Shown: positions 46,807 to 57,535 of the stretch, piece after piece | Layout: every line of letters begins with the position of its first letter | Numbering within the stretch: the stretch's first letter is position 1 | Source: Nageia nagi | Lineage: Eukaryota; Pinophyta | Assembly: GCA_050084985.1 (NCBI GenBank) | Contig: JBITNC010000001.1 | Coordinates: forward strand, 84,630,001 to 84,694,000 | Length of the DNA stretch: 64,000 bases | Direction: 5' to 3' | The notes under the pieces: generated by a model | What the model was told of the DNA's origin: nothing | Seen by the model: only the letters and a program-made list of their open reading frames with translations | Database searches by the model: none | Translations under genes and position numbers: made by a program

Positions 46807-48174
46807 CAATATTGTGGAGAAAGAGAAATTATTGTTTTAGATTTAGTTTTGGGAGATAATAATGAGAAAGGTGAAGAGCATGAGCCTAGCGTGAAAGAAG
46901 ATAAATATTTCAAAGAACAGAATACTATTTTAGATCTTGGAAAATCAGAAATCATTGTATTCCCACATGAGGTATGTCAAGTAGAGCTACAAGATGTTTC
47001 CTTTAGAATGCAATCACACCTATTTATTCAAAATGTAGTAAGGAATAAGAAACTTGATGTAGATATGAATATTGAAACTTTTCAATTAGCTTGTGAGTAT
47101 GCATATACTAGTTTCATGCCTTTGGTTTCAAAGTGTGATGTGTGGAAGGAATCAATTCTTCATTTGAATTGTAATAGACTTCTAGCTCCATGGGATCTAG
47201 GTGTTTTAGCACACAATGGGAGATTTTGAAGGTTGGAGGTGTTCAAGGGGAATGAAAATGAAAGCATGAAGTTTTCCAAATTAGCCTTAGAGAAGAAAGG
47301 AAAAATAGTCTCAACCTATGATGGAGGACTTGATGATCCTTAGAACCATTTGGATATTTGGCACATGACATGTGGCAATGGCCTCAATTGTTTTAGCTCA
47401 CTTTTGTTCTTTATGTGTTTGCAAGAATCCATAGCCTCACTTGAAAGATTAGAACATGAGAAGAGCATCATACTTTCTCATGACACATTCACTTATATCC
47501 AATGGATCAAGAAGAAGGGAGGTACATCTATTGATTTTTGTGGTGATTATATTCTTGAAGATTCACCAATATTTGGGGTAAGGAATCATGTTATTTCATA
47601 AGCTACTTTACTTCTCCAAAAGGCTATAATATACGAGGATAACTCATGCATTAATAGGAGGTTTTACTATTTATCTTTATGCTTGGTGTGGGCTGATTTA
47701 GAAGGGAAATATTCAAATCTAATTTCATCTTTATTTGATTTGAGTTAGTACATTTTAAGGGCAAATTTTGATAAGGGAAGAAGGAAGGTAGTTGGGACTA
47801 AAATATTTCCATTGTTGTCAACATATTATGCTGAATTCTTCAAGACTAATAGGGTTGAATTCTTAGTTATTTGGCAAATACTTTTGAGGATAGTAGGGAC
47901 TAAATGTGTCAAGGATAACAAGGTTGTTGCAAATGTGTTTGCTAAGGGTATTTGGAATGCATGTTCATTGAACTTTGAGCCAATTTTTGATATGTTAGTA
48001 GCTACATTATGGGCTACATCAATTATTGATGGGACTATTGTTATACTCTCTACTCATAACTTTGGGATTGATACACACTCAGTAAAGGTTGCACTTATTA
48101 TTGATGCAAGAAGCACTTTTGAATATAATATAAGGAATATCCTACACTTGATAGGGTTTGCCTATGATAAGTAA
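46807..48174 (+). pseudogene. L0 single long degenerate ORF of unknown function
   Basis: One frame is held for about 455 codons with four internal stops (near 47227, 47341, 47599 and 47746) and no frameshift. Landmarks: an acidic N-terminal part (EKGEEHEPSVKEDKYF), EVCQVELQDVSFRMQSHLF, MTCGNGLNCFSSLLFF, SHDTFTYIQWIKKKGG, and a C-terminal part with NVFAKGIWNACSL and FGIDTHSVKVALIID. Two stretches are hydrophobic, but no clear membrane segment stands out. It matches no Gag, protease, RT, RNase H or integrase motif that I can recall. No ATG is present at its start; the frame opens after a stop at 46804. It could be a captured host gene or an element-specific ORF. I do not recognise it. Confidence 0.6.
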
Positions 48175-49522
48175 ATATTTGTTACCCTTAAACACATTGT
48201 TTATGCATTATTTGTTGATTATTATCCCTATATTAATGGCTACCATCATTGATAATTATGTAGTGATGAAAATAGGTTTTGTTTGAGTAATTTTTGGTAT
48301 TCTAAGTCCTAATTTGTTGACTTGCATTAGTACACAATTAAAGACCTTTTGGATGGCACTCCTTGCATCATTTGAGTATAGTTATGGAGGCCCAGCATTG
48401 GCAACTTTTTTTTCAACTATTAACACATGTTTGTACATTGATTAGGAAGACTTGAGGGAGATTTTACCCCTCATTTTGAGCATGAAGGCATCTTGTTACC
48501 TCATGTTGGAAATTAGAGGATTTTGTCACTAGATGTTGAGCTTGAAGGAGTCTTGTCTTCCCATGTTGGGCCCTTAGAGAGCTAGACATGCCATGTTAGG
48601 TTATTGGGAGCATAGGCACCCATGTTGGGTCTTAAGGAGGTTGTATTTATTGCATTGAGGTAACATGATGATAGCTATCCAATGTTGAGCATGAGGGAGG
48701 ATGCATTCCCCTCACAGAGCTTTCAAGAGTTGGAGGATGCCACATTGGATCTAGTAAGGTCTAATTCCACTATGAGGTTTCATATTACATGGGGACATCC
48801 TACATTAAAGGATGGGGAAGTATTTTGATTTTTATTGATAGTTGGAGGAGTCTTGGACTCCATATTAGTATTGGAGAAAGCTTGGCCTCATATTGGGAGC
48901 AAAGGCTCTACTTTTTATACTCACATATGATTTACTTAAGGTTTTTTTAGGTACATATTATAGGAGACTTCCATATACATACATCCCTATGTTTGCTTAG
49001 GACTATCTTTGAGCCATTACATACTAATTTTCATTTTATACCTAAGCATCATACACTTGTTGATTCTTGGAAGATCATTGAGCATACTCTTGAGGTTGAG
49101 TTTGTTGGATGAATAGTTGATATATTTTCTTCACTTGAGCATGATGAACATTATCCCTTGATATGGGTTTGGGACCCTATATCATATCATAATTGCTTGA
49201 GGGAATGAAATATTGAGAGAGATGGCTTTATGATATCCCTTTTGGATAATTGTAATTAATTGTAAGGTTACAAAGGTTCCTCTTTGTAATATACTTTATG
49301 CATGTATTTACACTTTATAATTGTAACTTAGGATGGGATACTTAATGGATCAATGGATTCCACTATGAGTCACAAGTGGGATGTATCCCTCCTGATCTTA
49401 GATTAGGAGTTTATTATGCAATTTGAGATCCTAGATTAGGGGTATCCCAAGATTTATTTATTAAAGTGATGGACAACCACCTGTATACTTGCACCAAACT
49501 TAGGGAGGGCCTCACACCTACA
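48175..49522 (+). other. L0 3' internal region with ATGTTGG minisatellite
   Basis: Non-coding. From about 48480 to 48760 irregular units of about 32 bp centred on CATGTTGG recur (for example near 48503, 48530, 48562, 48592 and 48621). The same motif reappears at the LTR boundary (49521-49560) and in the leader. Confidence 0.6.
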
Positions 49523-50464
49523 TGTTGGATTAAAGTGACTCCAAGACCCCCATGTTGGTATTTAATGCTCATAGGCCCTTTGTGTTGGAATTTCTAATGC
49601 TTAGGCACCCAAGTTAGGTGACTTAGGCCCCCTAAAAGACCAACATTGGATTATATGGGCTTGGGATGACTTCTAGGTGAGACCTAGATAGATGTTAATG
49701 TATAAATAGATATTGGAGCATCATTACTAGATAGCATTGATCATTATTACTTCTAGTATAGTCCTTTGGACATCAATTTTTAGTAATGCTAACCAACTAT
49801 TCCTAGGTGGAGCATTTAGAGGGCATTTAGGCTGAGGGATCTTATCTATCTATGGCATTGGTGGAGCACATTTTCCCATTAATGGAATTATAAGGGTTTG
49901 CTTCTACCTTCAATGGTTATCTAGGGTTCAAGGAGGGCCCCTTTGATGAAGAGGATTCAAGGTATGAGGGAGTATATATGTCCCATGATTTCATAGTTCA
50001 TCTAATGATTAGAGATATTTGATATTATGCCCTAATTGGATCCTTGGCGACCAACAAATTCCCATTAGGGCTTGGTATTATATTATTCTATTCATATATT
50101 TTGTATATATCTAGAGGGAATTGGATCTCATTAATATATTATGTGTTTTGTACTTGTGCATGCATTAGATCTTGATAATTGTATATATTTGTATTTACCA
50201 TATGATGGCATTATGATGTATTATTGATCAAATTGTGTATGTATGAGTCGAACATTAGTATTTTGTTGTGTTGTTCATTTCTACATGCTTCTAATTACTA
50301 GATGTTGGTATATTCTTATTTATGTGGTATGTATTAATTGACCTAACCTTAGTGTTAACATCTTAAGGGTTTATTGGCTTATGTTTGATGCCCTATATCT
50401 TACATATGGGTTTGATGGTCCAAAATTTCTAGTTTGAGACTAAGTTACAATTTGGATCATCATA
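49523..50464 (+). repeat. L0 3' LTR
   Basis: Pairs with 2911-3855. Starts TGTTGGATTAAAG, contains TATAAATA at 49701-49708 and ends near ATCATCATA. Confidence 0.82.
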
Positions 50465-51080
50465 GTCCATGAGGGTGTGTAATAGAAATATGCTCATAAT
50501 CCCATTCCTATTAAGTGATATTCATTAATAAGGATATCATATGGCCTTGAGAGTAAAAAATCAACTCCCTATAACACTATGCTAATAAATTAGAAGCCCA
50601 AGAAAAAATAGTACTATGTTGCATCATGTCCATAATAAAACTTGATCAAATCCATCAAGAATGAGAATCTAATGCTCCCATCATGATCGTCATGCCAATA
50701 CTATAGATACTTGATCCTACTTGAGCTAATCTTAGACATGATTGTATATAACCTGTCATCTCTATACATGTAGGAGATAGCCAATTGAATATAAGTTTTA
50801 TCAATGATGTGTTGAATCCCTTGGCCATGAATGGTAAAGTAGTAAAGATGATATATTTCCTCCATTATGATAGTCATCCCCCCTATATAGATATATAAAG
50901 TAGAGGTGTTGGAGTCCCACCTCTCAAGAAAAGTTTCCATGAGAGGGTACTCCTAATGAATGTGATTTATGTAGGATCCAACTCCAAAACCTAAACTTCA
51001 AATAAATGTGTGGTACCTAGTAGTAAGGAATAGATATCCCTCCTAAAGAATCATAGGCTGCTGACCTTTAGGATCAAACA
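50465..51080 (-). pseudogene. Plant mobile domain (PMD) gene remnant, N-terminal part
   Basis: Minus-strand frame from about 50960 down, open for 79 codons at 50940-50701: METFLERWDSNTSTLYI, then GGMTIIMEEIYHLYYFTIHGQ. The FLERW-x-TxTFxxxxGEMTITLEDV pattern is the start of the plant mobile domain. It continues with stops to 50465, then resumes at 2910 beyond L0. A few decayed codons upstream (EYPLMETF) suggest that the true start lies above 50940. PMD genes occur both as host genes and in plant transposons, so its origin is open. Confidence 0.6.
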
Positions 51081-51469
51081 CATCTTGAACCCAGAAGAAA
51101 AAATATTAACTCCTAGGGTTTCCATTTTTTAAATTAATCCCTAAAACTATCCTATTAAATAAAAAATTAAAAATGGGATTTAAAAACCCTACCTCCTCTT
51201 TGATTGGCCTCATCTAGATAGCTGGTCTCCTCCTTGGTGACATGTTGACTCATAGAAAATGATAGGGTAGCTAAATAGGTGATCAATGATGGAAAAAGCA
51301 CAGTAATCTAATAAGAACCCTAAAAAATAGTAAGAGACAAATGAGAGAATGATAACTCATCTTGTCTTTTTATTTGAATCTTGACCTCAAACATCAATAA
51401 TTTTAAGTTAGATGCCTATGACTAAGGTGGAACATTGGTAACTAGACCCAAGCATCGATGACCCACAAA

Positions 51470-52399
51470 AAAATTAAAATCTTCAAAAAATTAAAACCTA
51501 AAAATATAAAAAAAAAAATTAAATCCTTCTTCTTGTATCCCATTATGAGTACTAGATAAGATTATTAAAAAATATGTACATACACAAGTGTATATATACA
51601 AAAATATTTAAAACCCTTCTTTAAGCATCTCATCATGGATCCTTGACAAGGTAACAAAAATATGTTAAAAATCAAAATAAGAAATTCTCTCACTTATTAC
51701 ATAATCAAAATTACATATCTAAAAGAAACTGAATCTCACAAATGATTCAAATTTTAAAAAATCAAACTTGATTAAAAGGCATTATATGACCTTCTACACA
51801 AGATCATCATGTACCCTCGCTGATAAGATAAAAGGTAGCAAAAATCAAACCAATTGTATATACCAAATAAACTTACTATATTGTACTAGCTTTGGCATGG
51901 GGAGATAAACTAAATTTTGATCATACAACTGCCACTAAATAGCATATTGTATGGAGGTAGATATAAGTAACATTTTGGTATACACTATAATGGTTTTCAA
52001 AATGCATCAAAGTGCAAAGTGATTAGAACATGAGTTGATCATGATTCGACCAATTAAATTTTACTTATTCAAGAGATTAAGTCAATTTTAAACATCAACT
52101 TAGGAATCAAACCCACAAGTCAATGAACTTAAATAATACCCATCTTTTAAAAATAAAATACAATAACTTTAAACCCTCATTCTAGTATTTTATTAAGAAT
52201 CTAGATAAAGAAATATAAAATATTTTCGTATACATTTGCATGTATACAAAAATATTTAAAACCATCCTTTGAGATCTCATCATGAGTCCTTGAAAAGGAA
52301 ATATTAATTTTTCCCTTCATGAATCCTTGATGGGATAATCAATATATTATACCCCTCATCATTCATCCTTGATGAGCCAGAATATACATACATACATAG

Positions 52400-52491
<92 letters not shown>

Positions 52492-53060
52492 GAAAAAATG
52501 AACAAACATCTTACTTTTTGCTTCGACCAATTTCAAGTGTTTTGGAAAACTAAAACTTATGAGTAATCCAAAATTTGAAAGCATTGAACATCATTAAATA
52601 CATTGTATGAACTTTTTTGCAAGATAATCATGTAACCCTACTATCGAGACAAAGAGAAAAATAATCAAATCAATTGTATTTGCAAAGTAAGCTTCCCTAT
52701 CACATGCTAGCTTTGACATGTAGAGATGAACTAGAGTTTCATCATGCAATTTCTATAAACAACATATAGTATAGTGATACACATAAGTTTCACTTTGATA
52801 ATACAACACTATTTTCAAAACACTTAAAATGTAAAATATTAGAAATAGATTTAATCATGATTCAAGTAATTAGATTTTCCTTATTCTAGAGAATAGGTCA
52901 TTCCAAAACATATCGACTCGAGTCAAAAATACAAGTTAAGAAACTTGAATGCACCCATCTTTAGAAAGATAAATTTTTAAATTATCCCTTGCTTACAATT
53001 AGTGTATAATACAAAAAGGTAAAAAATGTAGACATTCAAAAATTATCCTTCTTTTGATAT
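51470..53060. repeat. Diverged tandem repeat, unit about 0.65-0.82 kb
   Basis: Blocks such as CTAGATAAG...CAAAAATATTTAAAACC and CTAGCTTTG-CATG-GAGAT-AACTA occur twice: 51553/52200 and 51887/52708. A third start (CATCTTTAGAAAGATAAA) is near 52966. The second unit is longer by about 170 bp, which includes the TG microsatellite. No coding content. Confidence 0.82.
52403..52489. repeat. (TG)43 microsatellite
   Basis: 87 bp of uninterrupted TG. It is absent from the first unit of the tandem repeat that contains it, so it expanded after that duplication. Confidence 0.97.
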
Positions 53061-53492
53061 ACAAAAGAAGGATGAAAAATTAAAATATTATTATAAATTT
53101 TATAATAAAATGGCAATTGCTAGTGTCTAACCCCAAATATCGATGACTCAAGTCAAATGTTGGCATCTCATACTTGGACATCAATGACTCTATAATTTGA
53201 AAAATCAAAATAAAAATGGTAAGTTTTTGAAGTGACTTGGATAAAAAGATATGGATCATGGATGACTATGCACCCAAGCTTCATATCATCACCATGATAA
53301 AGTTGGATAAGCTTTTTAATCTACATTTTTATCTCCAAAATGGAAACTTTATCAGTTTCCCAACTCTATAAATCAAACCTTCAACATTGAAGAAAGGAAC
53401 CCAATTTTGAAGTAAAATTACTCTGTTAAAATCTATTCAAGAACTTGAGTTGAGTGCTCTATATTTTGATACTTTTTACATGTCCATTTTGA

Positions 53493-53960
53493 TGGAATTG
53501 AAAGATTCCATAAACTAAGATCTCTTGTATCTTATCAAATAAAATAACTAATAACAAATCATTCACATAAATGAGAACACACAATGTATAGTGATTCCTC
53601 CAACTCTTTGGAGTACATCCACTTTGAACCATCTCTTCTATTACTTTTCATAAGAGAAATCTCTACAAATTCTAAATAATTCTTCTACAAAACTCCTACG
53701 AGAGCATTCCTATAACTCTATAAGACTAAAATCTTCATACTTATACCAATACAATAAGATGGGGGTGCATCTCTATTTATAAGACGAAACCCGCTCTTTA
53801 ATAACCATTTTACTCAAGAGTAAGGTTAAGGTTAAAGCTTTCATATTTATTCCCTTAATGCTTTAAGGTATATAGAGATACTTTAAGCATTAAGTAGATT
53901 TACATTGTGGGTTTACATTAAAAAGAGATATTATACAATAATACATTATAATTTCCAACA
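53493..53960 (-). repeat. Non-autonomous element 3' LTR (minus-strand sense)
   Basis: 468 bp, pairs with 55291-55765. TATA box on the minus strand at 53774-53781. Confidence 0.85.
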
Positions 53961-54734
53961 ATCCCCTTTAATGCAATATTAGGGTAGAGAGTTGAAAAGA
54001 TGAAGAGAAAGAGTAAGAGAGTTTTCCTCCATAAGAATACAATTAAAGATAAGAATTGTTGAGAAAGTAATAGAATATATATGGTTATACAATGACTCAA
54101 CTACTTAACCATTTTAAAAAATAGTTTTACAATACAATCGTTAACCATAAATGATTTTCAATGTACAAGAGTAGTCATTCAACAACATGTTGATTTGATG
54201 AGCCTACATACCCAAAGTAACCTGCAATCTCAAGAAGAAACCTACAAGCTACAAGAAGCTCATAAGCAACATCAATTAGATGCATCATATATACACTCAT
54301 AATATAAATGTCATTCATAAACTGATCCAATGGTGCATAAAGATACCAATTCATTAGATGTGCACAACATCAAAGATGACATACATCATCAAATAAATAT
54401 CACATGTGCATACTAAACAAAATGTATCATCCATAACATGATAGCAATAATAAATAATGTGCACAACATCATCAAAGGTATAATCAACCAAATGTTATAA
54501 AAACATTCTCAAATAAGAATATAAAAATATCATCAAACATCATCAAAAAAAAAATTGATTTTTGATTTTGTATTTGTTTGATTTAGATCATTATTTTATA
54601 TTTATCTTTTGGTATATGAGGGTGTCATCACATCATAATAATTTCATAACTTATTTCTCCCCTTAATGATAACATCACCAATCAAATACTTATGTGACCA
54701 TGTTATTTTAACTATATCAAAAACCATCAAATTC

Positions 54735-55240
54735 CAACTTGACTAAATCACTAAGTCAAGATTTATAAGGCATAACAACTTGACTATATTATCAAGTCAA
54801 GATTTTTAAGCCATAAAAAATGCCTATTTGACCAAACCACAAAGTCAAGATTTACAAGGAAAAGCAAAAGTGAAATACATAATTTCTTATCCATTTATAA
54901 ACATGTTGATTTGGAGGTTTAAGTTCTCCTTCAATAATACTATAGCATAGATGAAGAAAACACCACAAAATACCATCTTGACTACCATGTCAAGATGCAT
55001 AAGCCATAATATGCCAACTTAACTATGCTACTAGTTACGATGCATATGATAAAATTTGGTAGCATTAATCCATCAACATGGATTCAAATTTCATCAAATA
55101 ATTACAATTTTAGAGAAGTGCTAAAATTTTTAACCCACTCCAATAATGTGCAATCATGGAGAAGGGTGAACCTTTTTAACCAATCCAACAATGCAACTAT
55201 GGAGAAGGGAAAACCTTTTTGACCACTACAACTTGCTAAC
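54735..55240. repeat. Hairpin-type and short tandem repeats in the element interior
   Basis: At 54735-54860 and 54975-55030, about five units carry CTTGACT, a loop of about 10 nt, then AGTCAAG and AAGCCATAA. At 55120-55230 a separate unit of about 55 bp with CAAT-x-ATGGAGAAGGG and CCTTTTT-ACC is repeated twice. Confidence 0.7.
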
Positions 55241-55290
55241 AAGTAGCAATGTGGCAAACAATCTATCAATTTAGATAAACTTTCCAAACA

Positions 55291-55765
55291 TGGAATTGAA
55301 GGATTCCATAAACCAAGATCTCTTACAGCTTTTCCAACAAATCTAACTAAGAAAAAGGCATTCACACAAATGAGAATACACAATGTATAGTTATTTCTCC
55401 AACTTTTGGTATTACATCAACTTTTAACCATCTCTTTCATTACTTCTCACAAGAGAACTCTTCTACAAATTCTTAAGAATTATTCTATAAAGCTCCTACA
55501 AGAGCATTCTTATAACTCTATAAGACTAGCATCTTCATGATTCTACCAATACAATACGAGGGGGGGAGGGGGGTACCTCCCTATTTATAAGATGAAACTC
55601 ACTCTTTAACCACCTTTTTATCCAAGAGTGAAGTTAAATATTTTTCCATATTTATTCCCTTAATGCTTTAAGGTATCTAGAGATACTTTAAGCATTAAAT
55701 GGATTTACATTGTGAGTTTACATTAAAGAGAGATATTACAAAATAATGCAATATAATTTCCAACA
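55291..55765 (-). repeat. Non-autonomous element 5' LTR (minus-strand sense)
   Basis: 475 bp. A G-rich run at about 55559-55573 lengthens it relative to its partner. TATA box on the minus strand at 55582-55589. Confidence 0.85.
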
Positions 55766-56726
55766 CATTTAGCTTAGAATATAATGTTTATTTTCTAAAA
55801 TGAATAGGTATGTTTGATGTATTTTTGATTCCCATGTGTGTAGGGTCCATAGGTGTTGAAAAATGGAGTTATTAAGGATATTCGAATAGAAAAGAATAAA
55901 AGAAATTAAAGATTGTTTATAGGTTTCAAAAGATAGAATTAAAAGCTTGCAGACACAATCATAAAAATACCAATGATTGGATTTGGATGCCAACAATCAA
56001 TATCAATCATTGAAAAATTGCATCTATATGTAGGCAACTCTATAAATGACCATAAAGACCCAAAAACCATTTTGTAAAAGCTCTTTGAGCAAGGCATAAC
56101 GAATCAAGGGATTCATAATTATAAAATTAAGGTTTATTAAAGAGTAATAAAGAATGTATGTATTTTAATGTCTTATCTTATCTGCTAATAGGGTTACTTT
56201 TTAAGTATGATAAGAAGTCATATGTGTTTTATCATCCTCCTATTGTAAAAGGTTTGTGAATATCCTTATCAACTTTATTTTTTAAATTAATACAAAATGA
56301 ACCCATTAATAAAAAAATAATATAAGATAGAAATAAAATAGTATCTTTATTGATATAGAAAGATCCTCTCTATATCAATTATTCATTAGTCAAAGAGGTA
56401 TCTCTACAAATGAGAAGACAGACATATTTTATAATACCATGGGAAGGCTTGAATCTTCAATTACCTTGACCTTTCAAATACTTTCAACTTTCACCTATCT
56501 ATCATAATATAACTACCTTTTTGAGTGAATTTAACTATGGTTAAACTAATTTTGATCATCTTTTGATAAAATCACATCAAAGTAAATATATGACATTTAA
56601 TTACATTGAAATTTATATCCATGATCATGAAATAAGATAAGTTATATAACTATATTAGAAAATGATATTTCTTGTAACATTCAAATGATCAACAACCTTA
56701 TTCAAATTATTGATGGTAAAAATCTT
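55766..56726. other. Non-coding stretch
   Basis: AT-rich sequence between two LTR elements. A 75-codon minus-strand frame at 55769-55996 shows no recognisable motif. Nothing supported. Confidence 0.5.
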
Positions 56727-57521
56727 TGTTGAATATTTTTAGTGACTTCTAATATTAACCTAAGTAAAAACTATAATAAACATAAAATTCAATCATAATA
56801 ATAATAATATTAAGTATAATGAAATAGAAGAAAATAAAGCAAATACATAGACTATTGCATCAAGATAACACCAATGCACTAATGAAAAAGGGATCAAAGG
56901 ATAGCTACATAACATACATGTAAGTCCTTTCTTAGGAGAAGTTGATTATATGCAGACTAAGCTTAAAGAGATGACCTTGATGTGCAAACAACATGAACAA
57001 TAGTAGCAAGAAGATCAATGTAGATGTTTACACTAGTGTGGGATGTAGGTCCATAAATAGTAGTGTAGGTGCATTGGAGAGTGCAAACACTGGGTTCTTA
57101 ATGAGTAGAGTTCACCACTAAGAGTCAACGTACAACATAATATCGATAAGCTGAGCCAAACATATAATTATGAAAAATGGAATCATAGATATTCTCAAGT
57201 GATAACAAGATCCTAATCTCAATAAGCAACATTAAGAAATATTTAAAAGTAGGTACCAACTATTGAGATGAAATCTTGATGCTTTTCCATGTAATCATAC
57301 TTACCCTTAAATATGAAAGAGTACCTCCACATAGAATCTATTATTGATGCTAGGGTACCTTGCACAAATAAAGAAAAGATTACATGAGAGGTTTCTTAAG
57401 TGGACCAACATAAACATAAATGATATAATATGATATTAATATAATGAAATGATATAATATTAATATAATAAGACACCTAAGTGGGGGACCACATTAGGTG
57501 GACTAAAATTAGGTATCAATA
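56727..57521 (-). repeat. Gag-only element 3' LTR (minus-strand sense)
   Basis: 795 bp, aligns along its full length with 61268-62053, with frequent substitutions and a few gaps. Confidence 0.87.
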
Positions 57522-57535
57522 GATGCCCCCCTTTG

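Larger units (their letters stand above)
2911..50464 (+). mobile_element. L0: outermost LTR retroelement of the nested stack
   Basis: Two diverged direct repeats of about 0.94 kb (2911-3855 and 49523-50464) bracket the whole nested stack. Just inside the left repeat is TGGTATTAG, the start of the common plant primer-binding site for initiator Met tRNA (TGGTATCAGAGC). A Tat element interrupts it there. Without inserts, L0 would be about 5.5 kb with an internal region of about 3.7 kb. It has no recognisable gag or pol. Its only coding signal is a degenerate single frame at 46807-48174. No matching target-site duplication was found (GATAC left, GTCCA right), so an end may be misplaced or eroded. 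Probably non-autonomous. Confidence 0.75.
53493..55765 (-). mobile_element. Non-autonomous LTR element, minus strand
   Basis: Direct repeats of about 0.47 kb at 53493-53960 and 55291-55765. Read on the minus strand each begins TGTTGGAAAT, the usual start of many plant LTRs, and contains TATAAATA. The minus-strand purine tract TTAAAGGGGAT sits directly inside the left LTR (53961-53972), which sets the orientation. The 1.3-kb interior has no gag or pol. No target-site duplication was found (TTTGA and CATTT). It resembles a large non-autonomous derivative of an LTR element. Confidence 0.8.

Noticed and set aside
52369-52566. 65-codon frame rich in Cys-Val
   Set aside because: Translation of the TG microsatellite.
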